This document shows, piece by piece, positions 1 to 8,167 of a stretch of 64,000 nt of DNA (within the stretch, counting starts at the first letter, position 1; the number at the start of each line of letters is the position of its first letter). Position numbers and translations under genes: made by a program. Origin of the DNA: Anatilimnocola floriformis (GTDB lineage: Bacteria; Planctomycetota; Planctomycetia; Pirellulales; Pirellulaceae). The notes under the pieces were generated by a model. That model was not told the origin of the DNA and ran no database searches. It saw only the letters and a program-made list of their open reading frames with translations. The stretch lies in the NCBI RefSeq assembly GCF_024256385.1, contig NZ_JAMLFW010000001.1, forward strand, positions 6,076,001 through 6,140,000, in the 5' to 3' direction.

Positions 1-1399
1 CTTTGCCACGCAGCGTTTGCAGCTTGCCGCCGTCGTCGTGAATCCGTTTGTCGGTTTCCAGGGCCCGAGTGGCGTGCACTTCCACACCGCCGCCGATTGG
101 CCAGCTGGTGCTGTTACCCTTCTTGTAGACGTTGCAAGCGGTTTCGACTTGCTTCGGCGTTTCAAAGGTTTCGACGGGGAACTTCTTTTCGTCGGCAAAG
201 AATTCCATCTTCCAGCCGCACTTCTTGTAGTAGTCCTGCTTTTGAATGAAGGCCGAGAGGACCGACATGTCGATCAGGTTGCGGAGCTGAGCATACACCG
301 GGCTGCGGGCGGCGAGCTGCGGGTAGTTCTTGGTGAACTGTTGGCAGAACAATTTGCTCCCCTTGTTCTGGCCACCGCTGCCGATACGGCTGCCGTCGGC
401 TTGCACTACTTCGTCTTCGCCGACGAGTTCGACACCATCGCCAACCAGTTCCATAGCGAGTTCATCTTCGGTGACCTTCACGCATTCGTAATTCGGCACG
501 AAGAACCAACGAGCCATGCCGTTGGCGCTGTTGCCGGTGGCGAGTTGCGGAAAGCTTTGGATGCGAACCGGCGGGTTTTCGAGACCAATGCCGATCAGTT
601 TCATGCGGTAATCGGCTTCGACCAGCACTTGAGCAAAGTGAGTCTTCGGCGAGATGCCGCGGACGGTCACGTTTTGCAAACCGAGAGCTTGAGCAGCTTC
701 GCCAGCGATGCGTTGTTCGACACCCGGGCCTTGCGGCATTTTGCCGCGGAAACCGGCGAAGTATTTTTGCAGTCCGGCCAGACCTTCGGGAGTTGGATCG
801 ATCGAGCAACCGAGCACCGGCGTGGCGCGGCCGCCGGGGGCGAAGGCCCGCAGCGCGACAACCAGGTCTTGCAGTTCGAGAATCGCCCGGCCGGTGTTCA
901 TGCCAATCACGCGGCCCGAAGCGTCGGCCATAAAGCCTTCGGCAGGACCAGCAATGACGACGTCGTTTGTTTCTGGATAGAAGAAGACGTACTGAGCGCG
1001 GGTCAAACCGGCGAGGTACTTCATTTCATCGGTCGGTTGTTGACCGTTGGCGGCGCGAGCGGCAATGGCAGCTTCGAGCTTGTTCAGCGAAACTTTGCGG
1101 AGCGGAGCTTGCTGCACCAGATTGCCCGGCAAGCGAGCCATGGCTTCGGCTTTGCGGCGGAAAGCGAGCTGACCATTCGGATCTTCGTAGACGCGAAACT
1201 TCAGCACGCCACTATTAGGATCGATGATCACACCAGCAGCACCAATGCCACCGCCGCCACCACCGTTGCCGTTACCGTTGGCATTGCCGTTCGCATTACC
1301 ATTGGCGTTGCCGTTGGCATTACCTTGAGCGTGCGCGGTGGCCACAAAAGCCAGACCGGCGAGGAGCGCGAAGACCGATGAGTGAAAAAGCGTGCGCAT
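1..1399 (-). CDS. DUF1598 domain protein, secreted (3' end outside window)
   Basis: Reading leftward from an ATG at 1399 the frame stays open to the window edge (466 codons, no stop), so the C-terminus is missing. The protein starts with a signal peptide (MRTLFHSSVFALLAGLAFV, cleavage likely after AHA), followed by a low-complexity Asn-Gly/Asn-Ala repeat and a Gly6 run (about residues 26-50). The body contains VSLNKLEAAIAARAANGQ, LAGLTRAQYVFFYPETNDVV and GRVIGMNTGRAILELQDLVV, which match my memory of the planctomycete DUF1598 family. Function is unknown; the signal peptide places it outside the cytoplasm. The start is backed by an AAGG sequence about 10 bases upstream, which lies inside a perfect 12-base palindrome. 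The long opposite-strand open frame over this gene is a shadow caused by biased third positions. Confidence 0.75.
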   Translation of the reverse strand, partial: MRTLFHSSVFALLAGLAFVATAHAQGNANGNANGNANGNANGNGNGGGGGGIGAAGVIIDPNSGVLKFRVYEDPNGQLAFRRKAEAMARLPGNLVQQAPLRKVSLNKLEAAIAARAANGQQPTDEMKYLAGLTRAQYVFFYPETNDVVIAGPAEGFMADASGRVIGMNTGRAILELQDLVVALRAFAPGGRATPVLGCSIDPTPEGLAGLQKYFAGFRGKMPQGPGVEQRIAGEAAQALGLQNVTVRGISPKTHFAQVLVEADYRMKLIGIGLENPPVRIQSFPQLATGNSANGMARWFFVPNYECVKVTEDELAMELVGDGVELVGEDEVVQADGSRIGSGGQNKGSKLFCQQFTKNYPQLAARSPVYAQLRNLIDMSVLSAFIQKQDYYKKCGWKMEFFADEKKFPVETFETPKQVETACNVYKKGNSTSWPIGGGVEVHATRALETDKRIHDDGGKLQTLRGK

Positions 1400-1400
1400 A

Positions 1401-1412
1401 ACAAGGCCTTGT
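1401..1412. promoter_or_regulatory. 12-base perfect palindrome over the RBS of the DUF1598 gene
   Basis: ACAAGGCCTTGT is a perfect palindrome ending two bases before the start codon at 1399. On the minus strand its AAGG half is the only Shine-Dalgarno-like sequence for the gene. It could be a dimeric operator, or fold against a second copy of the message; it could also be chance. Next to it, 1428-1471 forms an imperfect long hairpin (AGCGGAAACAGGGATT against AATCCTGTTCGCT). Confidence 0.3.
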
Positions 1413-1632
1413 TCCGATGAGTCTGAGCGGAAACAGGGATTCCCCGCCCCTGAGCGGCAATCCTGTTCGCTGTCTTCATGGTAGTTGGAGAAAAGGAAAA
1501 CGCAACGAAATACGCCCGCTCCACGGCGACACAGCACCACAGCCCCTCCATAAGAAGGGGCAACAGGGAGAGCGGGGCTGTCGAGGCTCCCGCTGAGCGA
1601 TCGAGAAGGGGGGGACGAGATCCTCGCCATCC

Positions 1633-2466
1633 CTACGACCCTCCCGCAAGCTCCTGCTGCGAGGCATATCGGCTGAGTTTCGGAAACTCCCCGAGAAACT
1701 CCCTGGCCGCAGGTGTGACCTGTGAACCTCTCAAGTCTAAGTACTTGAGGTTCTTCAACGGACGAATGTCACGGACAAAGTTATCGCTGACTCGTGTGTG
1801 GTCGACCGACAAAATGGTTAGCGAAGAGAGTTGCGCCAGGTGCATCGCCGCTTCGTCGTCGATTGAGGTCTTACTCAAGTTGAGCCACTGCAGATTCTTC
1901 AGACCGACGAGATGTCGCAAGTCCGCGGAGCGGACCGGGCAATAACTCAATTCAATAACTTCCAACTGCTGCAGGGGAGCGAGATATTTCAAGCTCTCGC
2001 CTTGGATTGGGCAACCTTTTAAGTTCAAAAATCGCAGTTGTGTGAAGGCCGAGAGCTTCCGCATGCTGGCGTCAGTAATGTTTGTCCTCGACAGCGAGAG
2101 TTCGCGCAGAGTACGCAGGTGAGCAAAATGACTCACCCCTTCATCGCTGATCGGCTGCCCTGCCAGGAATAGCATCTCCAAATGTCGTAGATCGCGCAGC
2201 GGACGGAGCGCGTCGTCATCAATTGGTGGGTGTCCAGATTCTTGCGCCCGTTGACCATTGACCGCGAACAGTTGTTCATCGCCGTCGGAAGGGCAATGCT
2301 CAAGTTTGCTCACATACAATTGAAGGCCGCGACTCCGCAGTGCTTTCTCAGCCGCCCGTTCGCGCACATACACGCGGACTACCATTCCTCCTCCCACGCC
2401 AATCAACAAGATCAGCAGCAGAAAGAAGCGGAGTGATACGCGAATTTTTGGTAGGCGGTATTTCAT
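1633..2466 (-). CDS. membrane-anchored leucine-rich repeat protein
   Basis: From the ATG at 2466 (MKYRLPKIRVSLRFFLLLIL) the product is 277 residues: a short basic N-terminus, one transmembrane helix (about residues 10-32), then at least six leucine-rich repeats of 23-25 residues of the ribonuclease-inhibitor-like type (LRHLEMLFLAGQPISDEG, LRTLRELSLSRTNITDAS, LQWLNLSKTSIDDEA and so on). Such proteins are common in planctomycetes and probably mediate protein-protein contacts at the membrane; partner unknown. An in-frame start at 2589 would begin inside the inverted repeat at 2558-2626 and add a low-quality leader, so I prefer 2466, although no strong RBS decides it. Transcribed divergently from the adjacent hsp70-like gene. 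Confidence 0.7.
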   Translation of the reverse strand: MKYRLPKIRVSLRFFLLLILLIGVGGGMVVRVYVRERAAEKALRSRGLQLYVSKLEHCPSDGDEQLFAVNGQRAQESGHPPIDDDALRPLRDLRHLEMLFLAGQPISDEGVSHFAHLRTLRELSLSRTNITDASMRKLSAFTQLRFLNLKGCPIQGESLKYLAPLQQLEVIELSYCPVRSADLRHLVGLKNLQWLNLSKTSIDDEAAMHLAQLSSLTILSVDHTRVSDNFVRDIRPLKNLKYLDLRGSQVTPAAREFLGEFPKLSRYASQQELAGGS

Positions 2467-2557
2467 CGCAGGGAAGTCGCACAGCGACTGCGCGCCATCA
2501 TAGGACAGTTCGCCGCGCGATCCTACAATGCGATATTCCTCACACTGTTTCCCCATA

Positions 2558-2626
2558 TAGCTGAATTTGCCAGAATTCAGAACGCTCAACCGAACGTAAC
2601 CAGCTGAATTCTGGCAAATTCAGCTA
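2558..2626. repeat. REPIN-like inverted repeat, copy 1 (23-bp perfect arms)
   Basis: Left arm 2558-2580 and right arm 2604-2626 are perfect reverse complements (TAGCTGAATTTGCCAGAATT.. arm) separated by a 23-base loop. A second copy with nearly the same arms lies at 6098-6183. It sits between two divergently transcribed genes, so it is not a simple terminator. Two inverted arms around a short spacer is the layout of REP doublets (REPINs) or very short MITEs. Confidence 0.75.
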
Positions 2627-2645
2627 CTTCTCTCGTTTTCGCCCC

Positions 2646-5507
2646 ATGGACTCCACCCTTCCCCTTGAAGAACTTCCCAGTCGCTATGTCGTGGGAATCG
2701 ATCTGGGGACGACCAACTCGGCCCTCTGTTATGTCGACACGCAGGAACAGCCGTGGCAAATCCGCGTGCTGAGCGTGCCGCAACTCGTTGCGCCGGGGCA
2801 GGTCGAGCCGCGCGAAACGCTGCCGTCGTCTCACTATCAGCCTCCGACGGGCGAAGTTGCGCCGGGCGGTTTGAAGTTGCCGTGGAATAAAAACGAACCG
2901 GCCACCTGCGTCGGGGTGATGGCTCGCGACTGGGGCGCGCAGGTTTCAGGCCGAACCGTTTCCTCGGCGAAGAGCTGGCTCTGCCACACGGGCGTCGATC
3001 GGACGGCCGACGTGCTGCCGTGGCATGCTGCCGAAGATGTCGAAAAGCTCTCGCCCGTCGAAGCCAGCAGCCGATACCTCGCCCATCTACGCGATGCCTG
3101 GAACGCACGCTTCAAATCGGAGCCGCTCGATAAGCAAGACGTCGTGCTTACGCTGCCGGCGTCGTTCGATGAAGTCGCGCGCGAGCTCACCGTGCAAGCG
3201 GCAGCGCGAGCCGGTTTGCCGCGGGTGGTGCTGATCGAGGAACCGCAGGCGGCCTTTTATGCTTGGATCAACAAGCACGCGGCGAACTGGGAAGAACGAG
3301 TCACGCCGGGGCAAAAGATTCTGGTCTGCGACGTCGGCGGCGGCACGACCGACTTCACGTTGATCCGCGTTCGCCGCGGCGAAGGAGACCGCGTTCAATT
3401 TCATCGCGTCGCCGTCGGCGATCACTTGATCCTCGGCGGTGACAACTTTGATCTGGCCCTCGCGCAGCACTTGGAGCAGCGATTTACTCTCGGTACTCCG
3501 AGCAAAAACACAGGGGGCAAGCTGCCATCGCGGCAGTGGGATGTGCTGTTGCGGTTGTCTCGGCAACTCAAAGAGGAGATGCTCGCCGATCCGAGTCCCG
3601 AACAGCGGAGCGTGAGTCTCCCCAGCAGCGGCTCGAAGCTGATCGGCGGCAGCCAGGCCATTCAAGTCACGCGCGACGAAGTGCGGCAGGTCCTCGTCGA
3701 AGGCTTCACGCCGCAGGTGAATCTCGAAGACAAGCCAAGTGCCCGCCGCAGCGGCTTTCAAGAATTTGGCCTGCCTTACGCGAGTGATGCAGCCATCACG
3801 CGCTATCTCGCGGCGTTCCTGACCGCCCATCGCAACGTCGCCCTCGATGATGTGGAACTCGCCAAAGGCCAAGATCCCGCCCGGCCCGATGTGCTGCTGT
3901 TCAATGGCGGTGCGTTCCTCTCGAAAGTGCTGCAGCAGCGAATTGTCGATGTCGTAACGAGTTGGTTCAGCACGCCCGACAAGCCGTGGCAACCGATCGT
4001 GCTCGAAAACGATCGTCTCGAACTGGCCGTCGCTCGCGGCGCTGCCTACTACGGCATGGTTCGCCGCGGTGAAGGAGTGCGAATCGCGGCTTCACTCGCG
4101 CGGACGTATTACATCGGTTTTGAATCGGAACCGCCGAGCGCGATTTGTCTGCTGCCGGGCAATGCCGAGCCGGGGCAAGAGATCGTCCTCGAAAAGCCGT
4201 TTCAATTGCTCGTCAGTGAACCAGTTGAGTTCCCGCTGTACGTTTCGAGCACGCGACTCGCCGATCGGCCCGGCGAGGTCTTTGCCGTCGATCGCGACCA
4301 AATGACGCCGTTGCCGCCGATTCGCACGGCGCTGAAAACGCGTCGCCGCAGCGAGCGCGGCACCGTGAACATCAAGCTGCACGCGATGCTCACCGAAATC
4401 GGTACACTCGACCTGTGGTGCGCCGAAACTGGTTCGTTGCCGGGGGTACCCGGTGGCGAACGGAGTTGGCGGTTGCAGTTCGACGTCCGTTCCGCAACGC
4501 AAACCGATCTCGAAGCCCACGAGTCGGCAGCTGAGCAGGAAGGTTTCATCGACGAGCAAACCTGGCAAGCCACCGCGCAGGTTTTGGAAAACGCCTTCGG
4601 CGATAACAGCACCGAGAAGCCAGACTCGCTGCTGAAGAACCTCACTGCGGCTCTCGAGCTCGAACGCGCCGATTGGCCGACGTCGCTGCTGCGGCGGATT
4701 TGGGAAAAGCTGATCGAACTCGAAGCCGGCCGCAAAAAGTCGCCGATGCACGAAGCTCGCTGGCTCAATCTGCTCGGCTATGCGTTGCGGCCCGGTTACG
4801 GCCTGGCCGTCGACGATTGGCGAGTCGCCGAAACCTGGCGAACGGTGCAGGGGAAGCTCGCGCACGCTGCCGCCACCAGTCGCACCGAGTCGCTCATTCT
4901 CTGGCGACGCATCGCTGGTGGTTTTTCGGCCGGCCAGCAGCGGGCGATTGCCGAGCCGCTCCTTGCGCTCGTCCGGCAACTTCACAAGCAGAGCACCGCC
5001 GGCGGCAAGCAAACCGGCGCACTCAGTTCGCACGACGCGCTCGAAGCGCTGCGGCTGCTCGGTTCGCTCGAACTTCTCCCCGGCAATGTGAAACTCGAAC
5101 TCGGGCAACTCCTTATCGATCTGCTTCCCAAGAAGAAGCTCGAAACGATTCGCCCCGCGCTGCAATGGACCCTCGGCCGGCTCGCTGCGCGTCAGCCGTT
5201 GTACGGGCCGCTCAACACGGTTCTCGCCGCGGACATCGCCGAGCGCTGGCTGCAGGAGCTCTTCAAAATCGAATTGCCCGATGCGCAAACAACCTTCGCC
5301 GTCGTGCAACTCGCGCGCAAAACGGGCGATCGCTATCGCGACATTTCGGAACGAGCCCGCCGCGAGGTGCTCGGTTGGCTCGATCAGCAATCGGCAGCCG
5401 AACACACCATTCGCTTGGTTCGCGACGGTGGCGCGCTCGATGCCGAAGAGCAATCGCGCGCGTTTGGTGAGAGCTTGCCGAAGGGTTTGCGTTTAGGCTC
5501 TCCGTAG
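2646..5507 (+). CDS. Hsp70 family protein, long form (953 aa)
   Basis: The N-terminal half is a clear Hsp70/actin-type ATPase: phosphate-1 motif VVGIDLGTTNSALCYVDTQ at about residue 15, phosphate-2 motif CDVGGGTTDFTLIRV near 225, and the adenosine-side region LFNGGAFLSKVL near 420. It is much longer than DnaK (about 640 aa); the extra C-terminal 400 residues are largely helical and do not look like the canonical substrate-binding domain and lid. From memory such proteins carry a DUF3731-type extension. Probably a specialised cytoplasmic chaperone or ATP-dependent scaffold; no dnaJ or grpE is nearby. Its TAG stop lies in the GTAGG end of the repeat starting at 5504. Confidence 0.85.
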   Translation: MDSTLPLEELPSRYVVGIDLGTTNSALCYVDTQEQPWQIRVLSVPQLVAPGQVEPRETLPSSHYQPPTGEVAPGGLKLPWNKNEPATCVGVMARDWGAQVSGRTVSSAKSWLCHTGVDRTADVLPWHAAEDVEKLSPVEASSRYLAHLRDAWNARFKSEPLDKQDVVLTLPASFDEVARELTVQAAARAGLPRVVLIEEPQAAFYAWINKHAANWEERVTPGQKILVCDVGGGTTDFTLIRVRRGEGDRVQFHRVAVGDHLILGGDNFDLALAQHLEQRFTLGTPSKNTGGKLPSRQWDVLLRLSRQLKEEMLADPSPEQRSVSLPSSGSKLIGGSQAIQVTRDEVRQVLVEGFTPQVNLEDKPSARRSGFQEFGLPYASDAAITRYLAAFLTAHRNVALDDVELAKGQDPARPDVLLFNGGAFLSKVLQQRIVDVVTSWFSTPDKPWQPIVLENDRLELAVARGAAYYGMVRRGEGVRIAASLARTYYIGFESEPPSAICLLPGNAEPGQEIVLEKPFQLLVSEPVEFPLYVSSTRLADRPGEVFAVDRDQMTPLPPIRTALKTRRRSERGTVNIKLHAMLTEIGTLDLWCAETGSLPGVPGGERSWRLQFDVRSATQTDLEAHESAAEQEGFIDEQTWQATAQVLENAFGDNSTEKPDSLLKNLTAALELERADWPTSLLRRIWEKLIELEAGRKKSPMHEARWLNLLGYALRPGYGLAVDDWRVAETWRTVQGKLAHAAATSRTESLILWRRIAGGFSAGQQRAIAEPLLALVRQLHKQSTAGGKQTGALSSHDALEALRLLGSLELLPGNVKLELGQLLIDLLPKKKLETIRPALQWTLGRLAARQPLYGPLNTVLAADIAERWLQELFKIELPDAQTTFAVVQLARKTGDRYRDISERARREVLGWLDQQSAAEHTIRLVRDGGALDAEEQSRAFGESLPKGLRLGSP

Positions 5508-5592
5508 GCCAGACCATTGGTCCGGACAGGAGTTCGCTCGCAACAAGATTGGCTCGGTACCCGCTCCCGGACGGACCAATGGTCCGACCTAC
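5504..5592. repeat. GTAGG/GGACCATTGGTCC palindromic repeat, long copy a
   Basis: Begins GTAGG and ends CCTAC, with the palindromes GACCATTGGTC near 5512-5522 and GGACCAATGGTCC near 5573-5585, and an internal GGTACCCGCTCCCGG. Related long copies lie at 7981-8075 and 33627-33717, shorter copies at 28842-28869 and 46292-46318. It lies between two convergent genes and supplies the TAG stop codon of both: the hsp70-like gene (5505-5507) and the DinB-like gene (5589-5591, minus strand). Confidence 0.75.
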
Positions 5593-6080
5593 TGGTGCGG
5601 CGATCGCAGTGCGTACAACTTCCGCAGCAACCGCACTTCGCCCCGGTGGCACGCTTCATCCTGCAAGCCGTGCAAGATCACCGCGCGGACGCTTTGATCG
5701 GGTTGATCCACGGCGGCATTTTTCAGATCGAGTTCGCCCAGCGAAGCGAACAACGTTTGCAATCGTTGTTGCTGGGCTTCCAGCTGTTTCACGATTTCGG
5801 CCAGCGTGGGAAAACGCTCTAGCGGAATTTCCGCCGGACGACTCTCCCAGCTGAAGAGTTCGAACCAGCCCGCGGGCGCGACGGGATCGAGGCCGAGCGG
5901 GCCCATCGTCAGCCATTCGACGACGACGTAGGCATGGCCCGCATGCCAGAGAATGTTATTGGCCAGGCCAGCCACTCGCCAGCGAGCTTGCTCTTCATCG
6001 ACGCCGCTGAGCGAGCGCAAAAACGAACCACGAATTTCGGCAAGCGCGGCAAGCAGCGTCTGATCGGGCATGGGTGACAA
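5589..6080 (-). CDS. DinB-like metal-binding four-helix protein
   Basis: A 163-residue helical protein with two histidine clusters: WHAGHAYVVVEWL in the first third and ILHGLQDEACHRGEVRLLRK near the end. The spacing matches the three-histidine metal site of the DinB/YfiT-like superfamily, whose members include thiol transferases and damage-inducible proteins; the substrate here cannot be told. Length is normal for the family. Start ATG at 6080 (MSPMPDQTLLAAL); a second in-frame ATG follows three codons later. The stop codon is contributed by the palindromic repeat at 5504-5592, so the last residues (SPHQ) may have been reset by insertion of that repeat. Confidence 0.7.
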   Translation of the reverse strand: MSPMPDQTLLAALAEIRGSFLRSLSGVDEEQARWRVAGLANNILWHAGHAYVVVEWLTMGPLGLDPVAPAGWFELFSWESRPAEIPLERFPTLAEIVKQLEAQQQRLQTLFASLGELDLKNAAVDQPDQSVRAVILHGLQDEACHRGEVRLLRKLYALRSPHQ

Positions 6081-6097
6081 ACTCGCGAGGAATCAAA

Positions 6098-6183
6098 GTA
6101 GCTGAATTCGCCAGAATTCAGAATTTGGCGACGAGCCGTGACCGTCTAAATTCTGTCATCTGAATTCTGGCGAATTCAGCTAC
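6098..6183. repeat. REPIN-like inverted repeat, copy 2 (24-bp perfect arms)
   Basis: Arms 6098-6121 and 6160-6183 are perfect reverse complements (GTAGCTGAATTCGCCAGAAT.. arm) around a 38-base loop. They differ from copy 1 (2558-2626) by one base per arm (TTTGCC versus TTCGCC), and that change is mirrored in both arms, keeping the pairing. The loops are unrelated. It lies between the 3' end of the zinc-ribbon gene and the 5' end of the DinB-like gene, both on the minus strand. Confidence 0.75.
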
Positions 6184-6195
6184 TGATCGACAGAA

Positions 6196-6897
6196 CTAGT
6201 CTGGAATATAGAGCAACCGGCCACAGCTCTTGCAGAAGACTGGCTTGTTAAGGCGCAGCTGATCGACGATGTGCGCAGTCAACGTTTGAAAGCAACCGCC
6301 GCAGGTTTCGTTTTCAACCGGTGCCAGCGAATCGACGCCGCGGCTCTTCGACAGCCGCAGGTAGTTCTCTTTGAAATCACCTTCGAGCAGGCTTTCGGCG
6401 GCGACCAGCTCCGCCGTGTAACGGCCGAGTTCCTCTTCCAGCACTTGCTGTTGGTCGCTCACTCGCGTGCGGGTCTTCCCTTCGTCATCGCGAACCTTGA
6501 CGAGCAGCGCTTCGGCTTCCTTAATGTTGGCCTGCAGCACGTCGAGGCGCTCGAGCGCTTCGAGAATTTCATCCGACAGCACGGCCGTGGCTTGTTCGTC
6601 GGCGGCGATCTGGTCCTTCAGCAACTGATACTCTTTGTTGCTGCTCGAGGTGTTGAGCTTTCCCTTCAGATCGAGCACGCGAGACTCGCGCGACTTGAGC
6701 TGCAGGTTCTTTTCATCGCAAGCCAGCTTGGCCGTGCGATAGGTCTCCTTGGCCGTCACCAGATCGGCTTCGGACTTCTTGACCAGCGCTTCTGCACCCT
6801 TGACCTGCTTGGGGCCGCGCTGCAAACGATCTTGCAAATCGGCGACTTGCCGATGGATGCGGTGCAGCACGCGAAGAGCTTCGGTCAGTGTGGTCAT
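6196..6897 (-). CDS. coiled-coil protein with C4 zinc ribbon
   Basis: 233 residues from the ATG at 6897 (MTTLTEALRVLHRIHRQVAD), which has GAGG about 10 bases upstream; the in-frame codon at 6948 gives an unlikely leader. Residues 1 to about 175 form a long charged antiparallel coiled coil; the C-terminus carries CGGC ... CKSCGRLLYIPD, a four-cysteine zinc ribbon. This architecture is the widespread bacterial zf-RING_7 (DUF164) family, suggested to bind nucleic acid or ribosomes and described in Chlamydia as a scaffold around secretion and RpoN. Role in this organism unknown. Divergent from wecG-like gene at 7186. Confidence 0.8.
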   Translation of the reverse strand: MTTLTEALRVLHRIHRQVADLQDRLQRGPKQVKGAEALVKKSEADLVTAKETYRTAKLACDEKNLQLKSRESRVLDLKGKLNTSSSNKEYQLLKDQIAADEQATAVLSDEILEALERLDVLQANIKEAEALLVKVRDDEGKTRTRVSDQQQVLEEELGRYTAELVAAESLLEGDFKENYLRLSKSRGVDSLAPVENETCGGCFQTLTAHIVDQLRLNKPVFCKSCGRLLYIPD

Positions 6898-7108
6898 CAG
6901 CCCAGCCTCAGAGGTAGAAATGCCGGTGGACGAACCCGGCAGATGCATTGTAGCAGAGGAGTGGCCTGGGAAGGGCGCAGATTGCCCGCCGCGACGGCGA
7001 AGATGGCGATTGAGCCCGCCCCGGTTGCATTTTGCAACCTACAATTGCTCGTCGCCCGAGACTCCAAGGCGCGACAAAAACAGGATGAGAAGAGACGGAA
7101 AAACCGGT

Positions 7109-7138
7109 AATGCCGGCAGAAGCAATTCTGCCGGCATT
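7109..7138 (+). promoter_or_regulatory. perfect 13-bp hairpin in the leader of the glycosyltransferase gene
   Basis: AATGCCGGCAGAA (7109-7121) and TTCTGCCGGCATT (7126-7138) are exact reverse complements around a GCAA tetraloop (GNRA type). It ends 47 bases before the ATG at 7186. There is no T-run after it on the plus strand, so it is not an evident attenuator; it may be a leader hairpin protecting or regulating the message. On the minus strand it lies upstream of the zinc-ribbon gene. Confidence 0.5.
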
Positions 7139-7185
7139 GTCGTTTATCCCACGCGAATCGCCCACAGCAGAAAACTGAGGCTTCG

Positions 7186-7977
7186 ATGCAAACGGCAACC
7201 TTACCAGCCCGGATCGAAATGCTCGGCGTCGAACTCGATCCGCTGACGATGCGTCAAGCCGTGGAAACCGTGTTGGGCTGGACCCGCGACGAAGTGGCCA
7301 CGCGCTGCCGTTATGTGGTGACTCCGAACGTCGATCACATTGTGTTGCTGCAGCATCACGCCGGATTGCAGGCCGCCTATGAAGAAGCCGATTTGATCCT
7401 GGCCGACGGTGCGCCGGTGGTGTGGGCTTCGCATTTGCTCGGCAGGAGCTTGCCCGATCGCATTCCGGGATCCGATCTCACGCCAGCGATTTTCGCCGCT
7501 GCGCCGACCGACCGAACACTGAAAGTCTTTTTGCTCGGCGCGATGCCGGGCGTGGCCGAAGTGGCTGCTGCCAACATCGAAGAGCGCTGGCCGCAAGTGA
7601 AAGTTACCGGCTGCTATAGCCCGCCCATGGGCTTCGAAAAATCACCAGCCGAGAACAACAAGATTCTGGATCTGATCGCCGCGGCAGCGCCGGACCTGCT
7701 GATCGTCGGCGTGGGCGCCCCCAAGCAAGAGCTGTGGGTGCATCAGCATTGCGAACGACTCGCCGCGCGCGCCGCGCTGTGCGTGGGCGCGACGATCGAT
7801 TTCCTCGCCGGCGAAAAAAGTCGGGCGCCAAAATGGATGCGCCGCGTCGGCCTCGAGTGGGCTCATCGTCTGGCCACGGAACCCCGCCGACTCGCGAGTC
7901 GCTATGCCCGCGACGCCTGGATCTTTCCGCAAATCGTGCTGCGCTCTTACTTCGGCAATTCTCGCTCGCCAAAGTAA
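7186..7977 (+). CDS. WecG/TagA/CpsF family glycosyltransferase
   Basis: 263 residues with the family signatures in order: VVTPNVDHIVLLQHH (about 44-58), ILADGAPVVWASHLLG, FLLGAMPGVAEVAA, LLIVGVGAPKQELW, VGATIDFLAGEKSRAPKWMR and a C-terminal WRLATEP-like segment (HRLATEPRRLASRY). These enzymes (GT26) transfer UDP-ManNAc, UDP-ManNAcA or similar sugars to lipid-linked GlcNAc during teichoic acid, enterobacterial common antigen or exopolysaccharide synthesis, at the inner face of the membrane. The donor sugar cannot be read from sequence. No other polysaccharide gene is adjacent, so it may act with enzymes encoded elsewhere. Confidence 0.88.
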   Translation: MQTATLPARIEMLGVELDPLTMRQAVETVLGWTRDEVATRCRYVVTPNVDHIVLLQHHAGLQAAYEEADLILADGAPVVWASHLLGRSLPDRIPGSDLTPAIFAAAPTDRTLKVFLLGAMPGVAEVAAANIEERWPQVKVTGCYSPPMGFEKSPAENNKILDLIAAAAPDLLIVGVGAPKQELWVHQHCERLAARAALCVGATIDFLAGEKSRAPKWMRRVGLEWAHRLATEPRRLASRYARDAWIFPQIVLRSYFGNSRSPK

Positions 7978-7980
7978 CCC

Positions 7981-8075
7981 GTAGGTAGGACGGACCATTG
8001 GTCCGCTCCCGAAGCGGGTACCACGCCACATCTGTGCACTCGCGGCTCTTCGCCGGACCAAAGGTCCGCCCTACG
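7981..8075. repeat. GTAGG/GGACCATTGGTCC palindromic repeat, long copy b (inverted orientation)
   Basis: Contains GTAGGACGGACCATTGGTCC with CTCCCGAAGCGGGTACC right after it, and ends GGACCAAAGGTCCGCCCTAC. Compared with the copies at 5504 and 33627 the GGTACCCGC block is at the opposite end, so this copy is inserted in the reverse direction. It follows the glycosyltransferase stop codon by a few bases and precedes the GH88 gene. Confidence 0.7.
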
Positions 8076-8167
8076 GAAGACGGCGACGGGTCTACTTGTC
8101 AGTCCAGGGCTCGTGGTGTTTATTGCAGGCAAGGCACTTCTCTCCTTCTCTGCGAAGCACGCACATC

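Noticed and set aside
17-1381. Long plus-strand open frame opposite the DUF1598 gene (454 codons)
   Set aside because: The minus-strand reading gives a signal peptide, recognisable domain motifs and a plausible RBS; the plus-strand reading has none and is a shadow of high-GC third positions.
4092-5453. Minus-strand open frame of 453 codons inside the hsp70-like gene
   Set aside because: Antisense shadow; the plus strand carries conserved Hsp70 motifs in the same gene and continuous coding bias.
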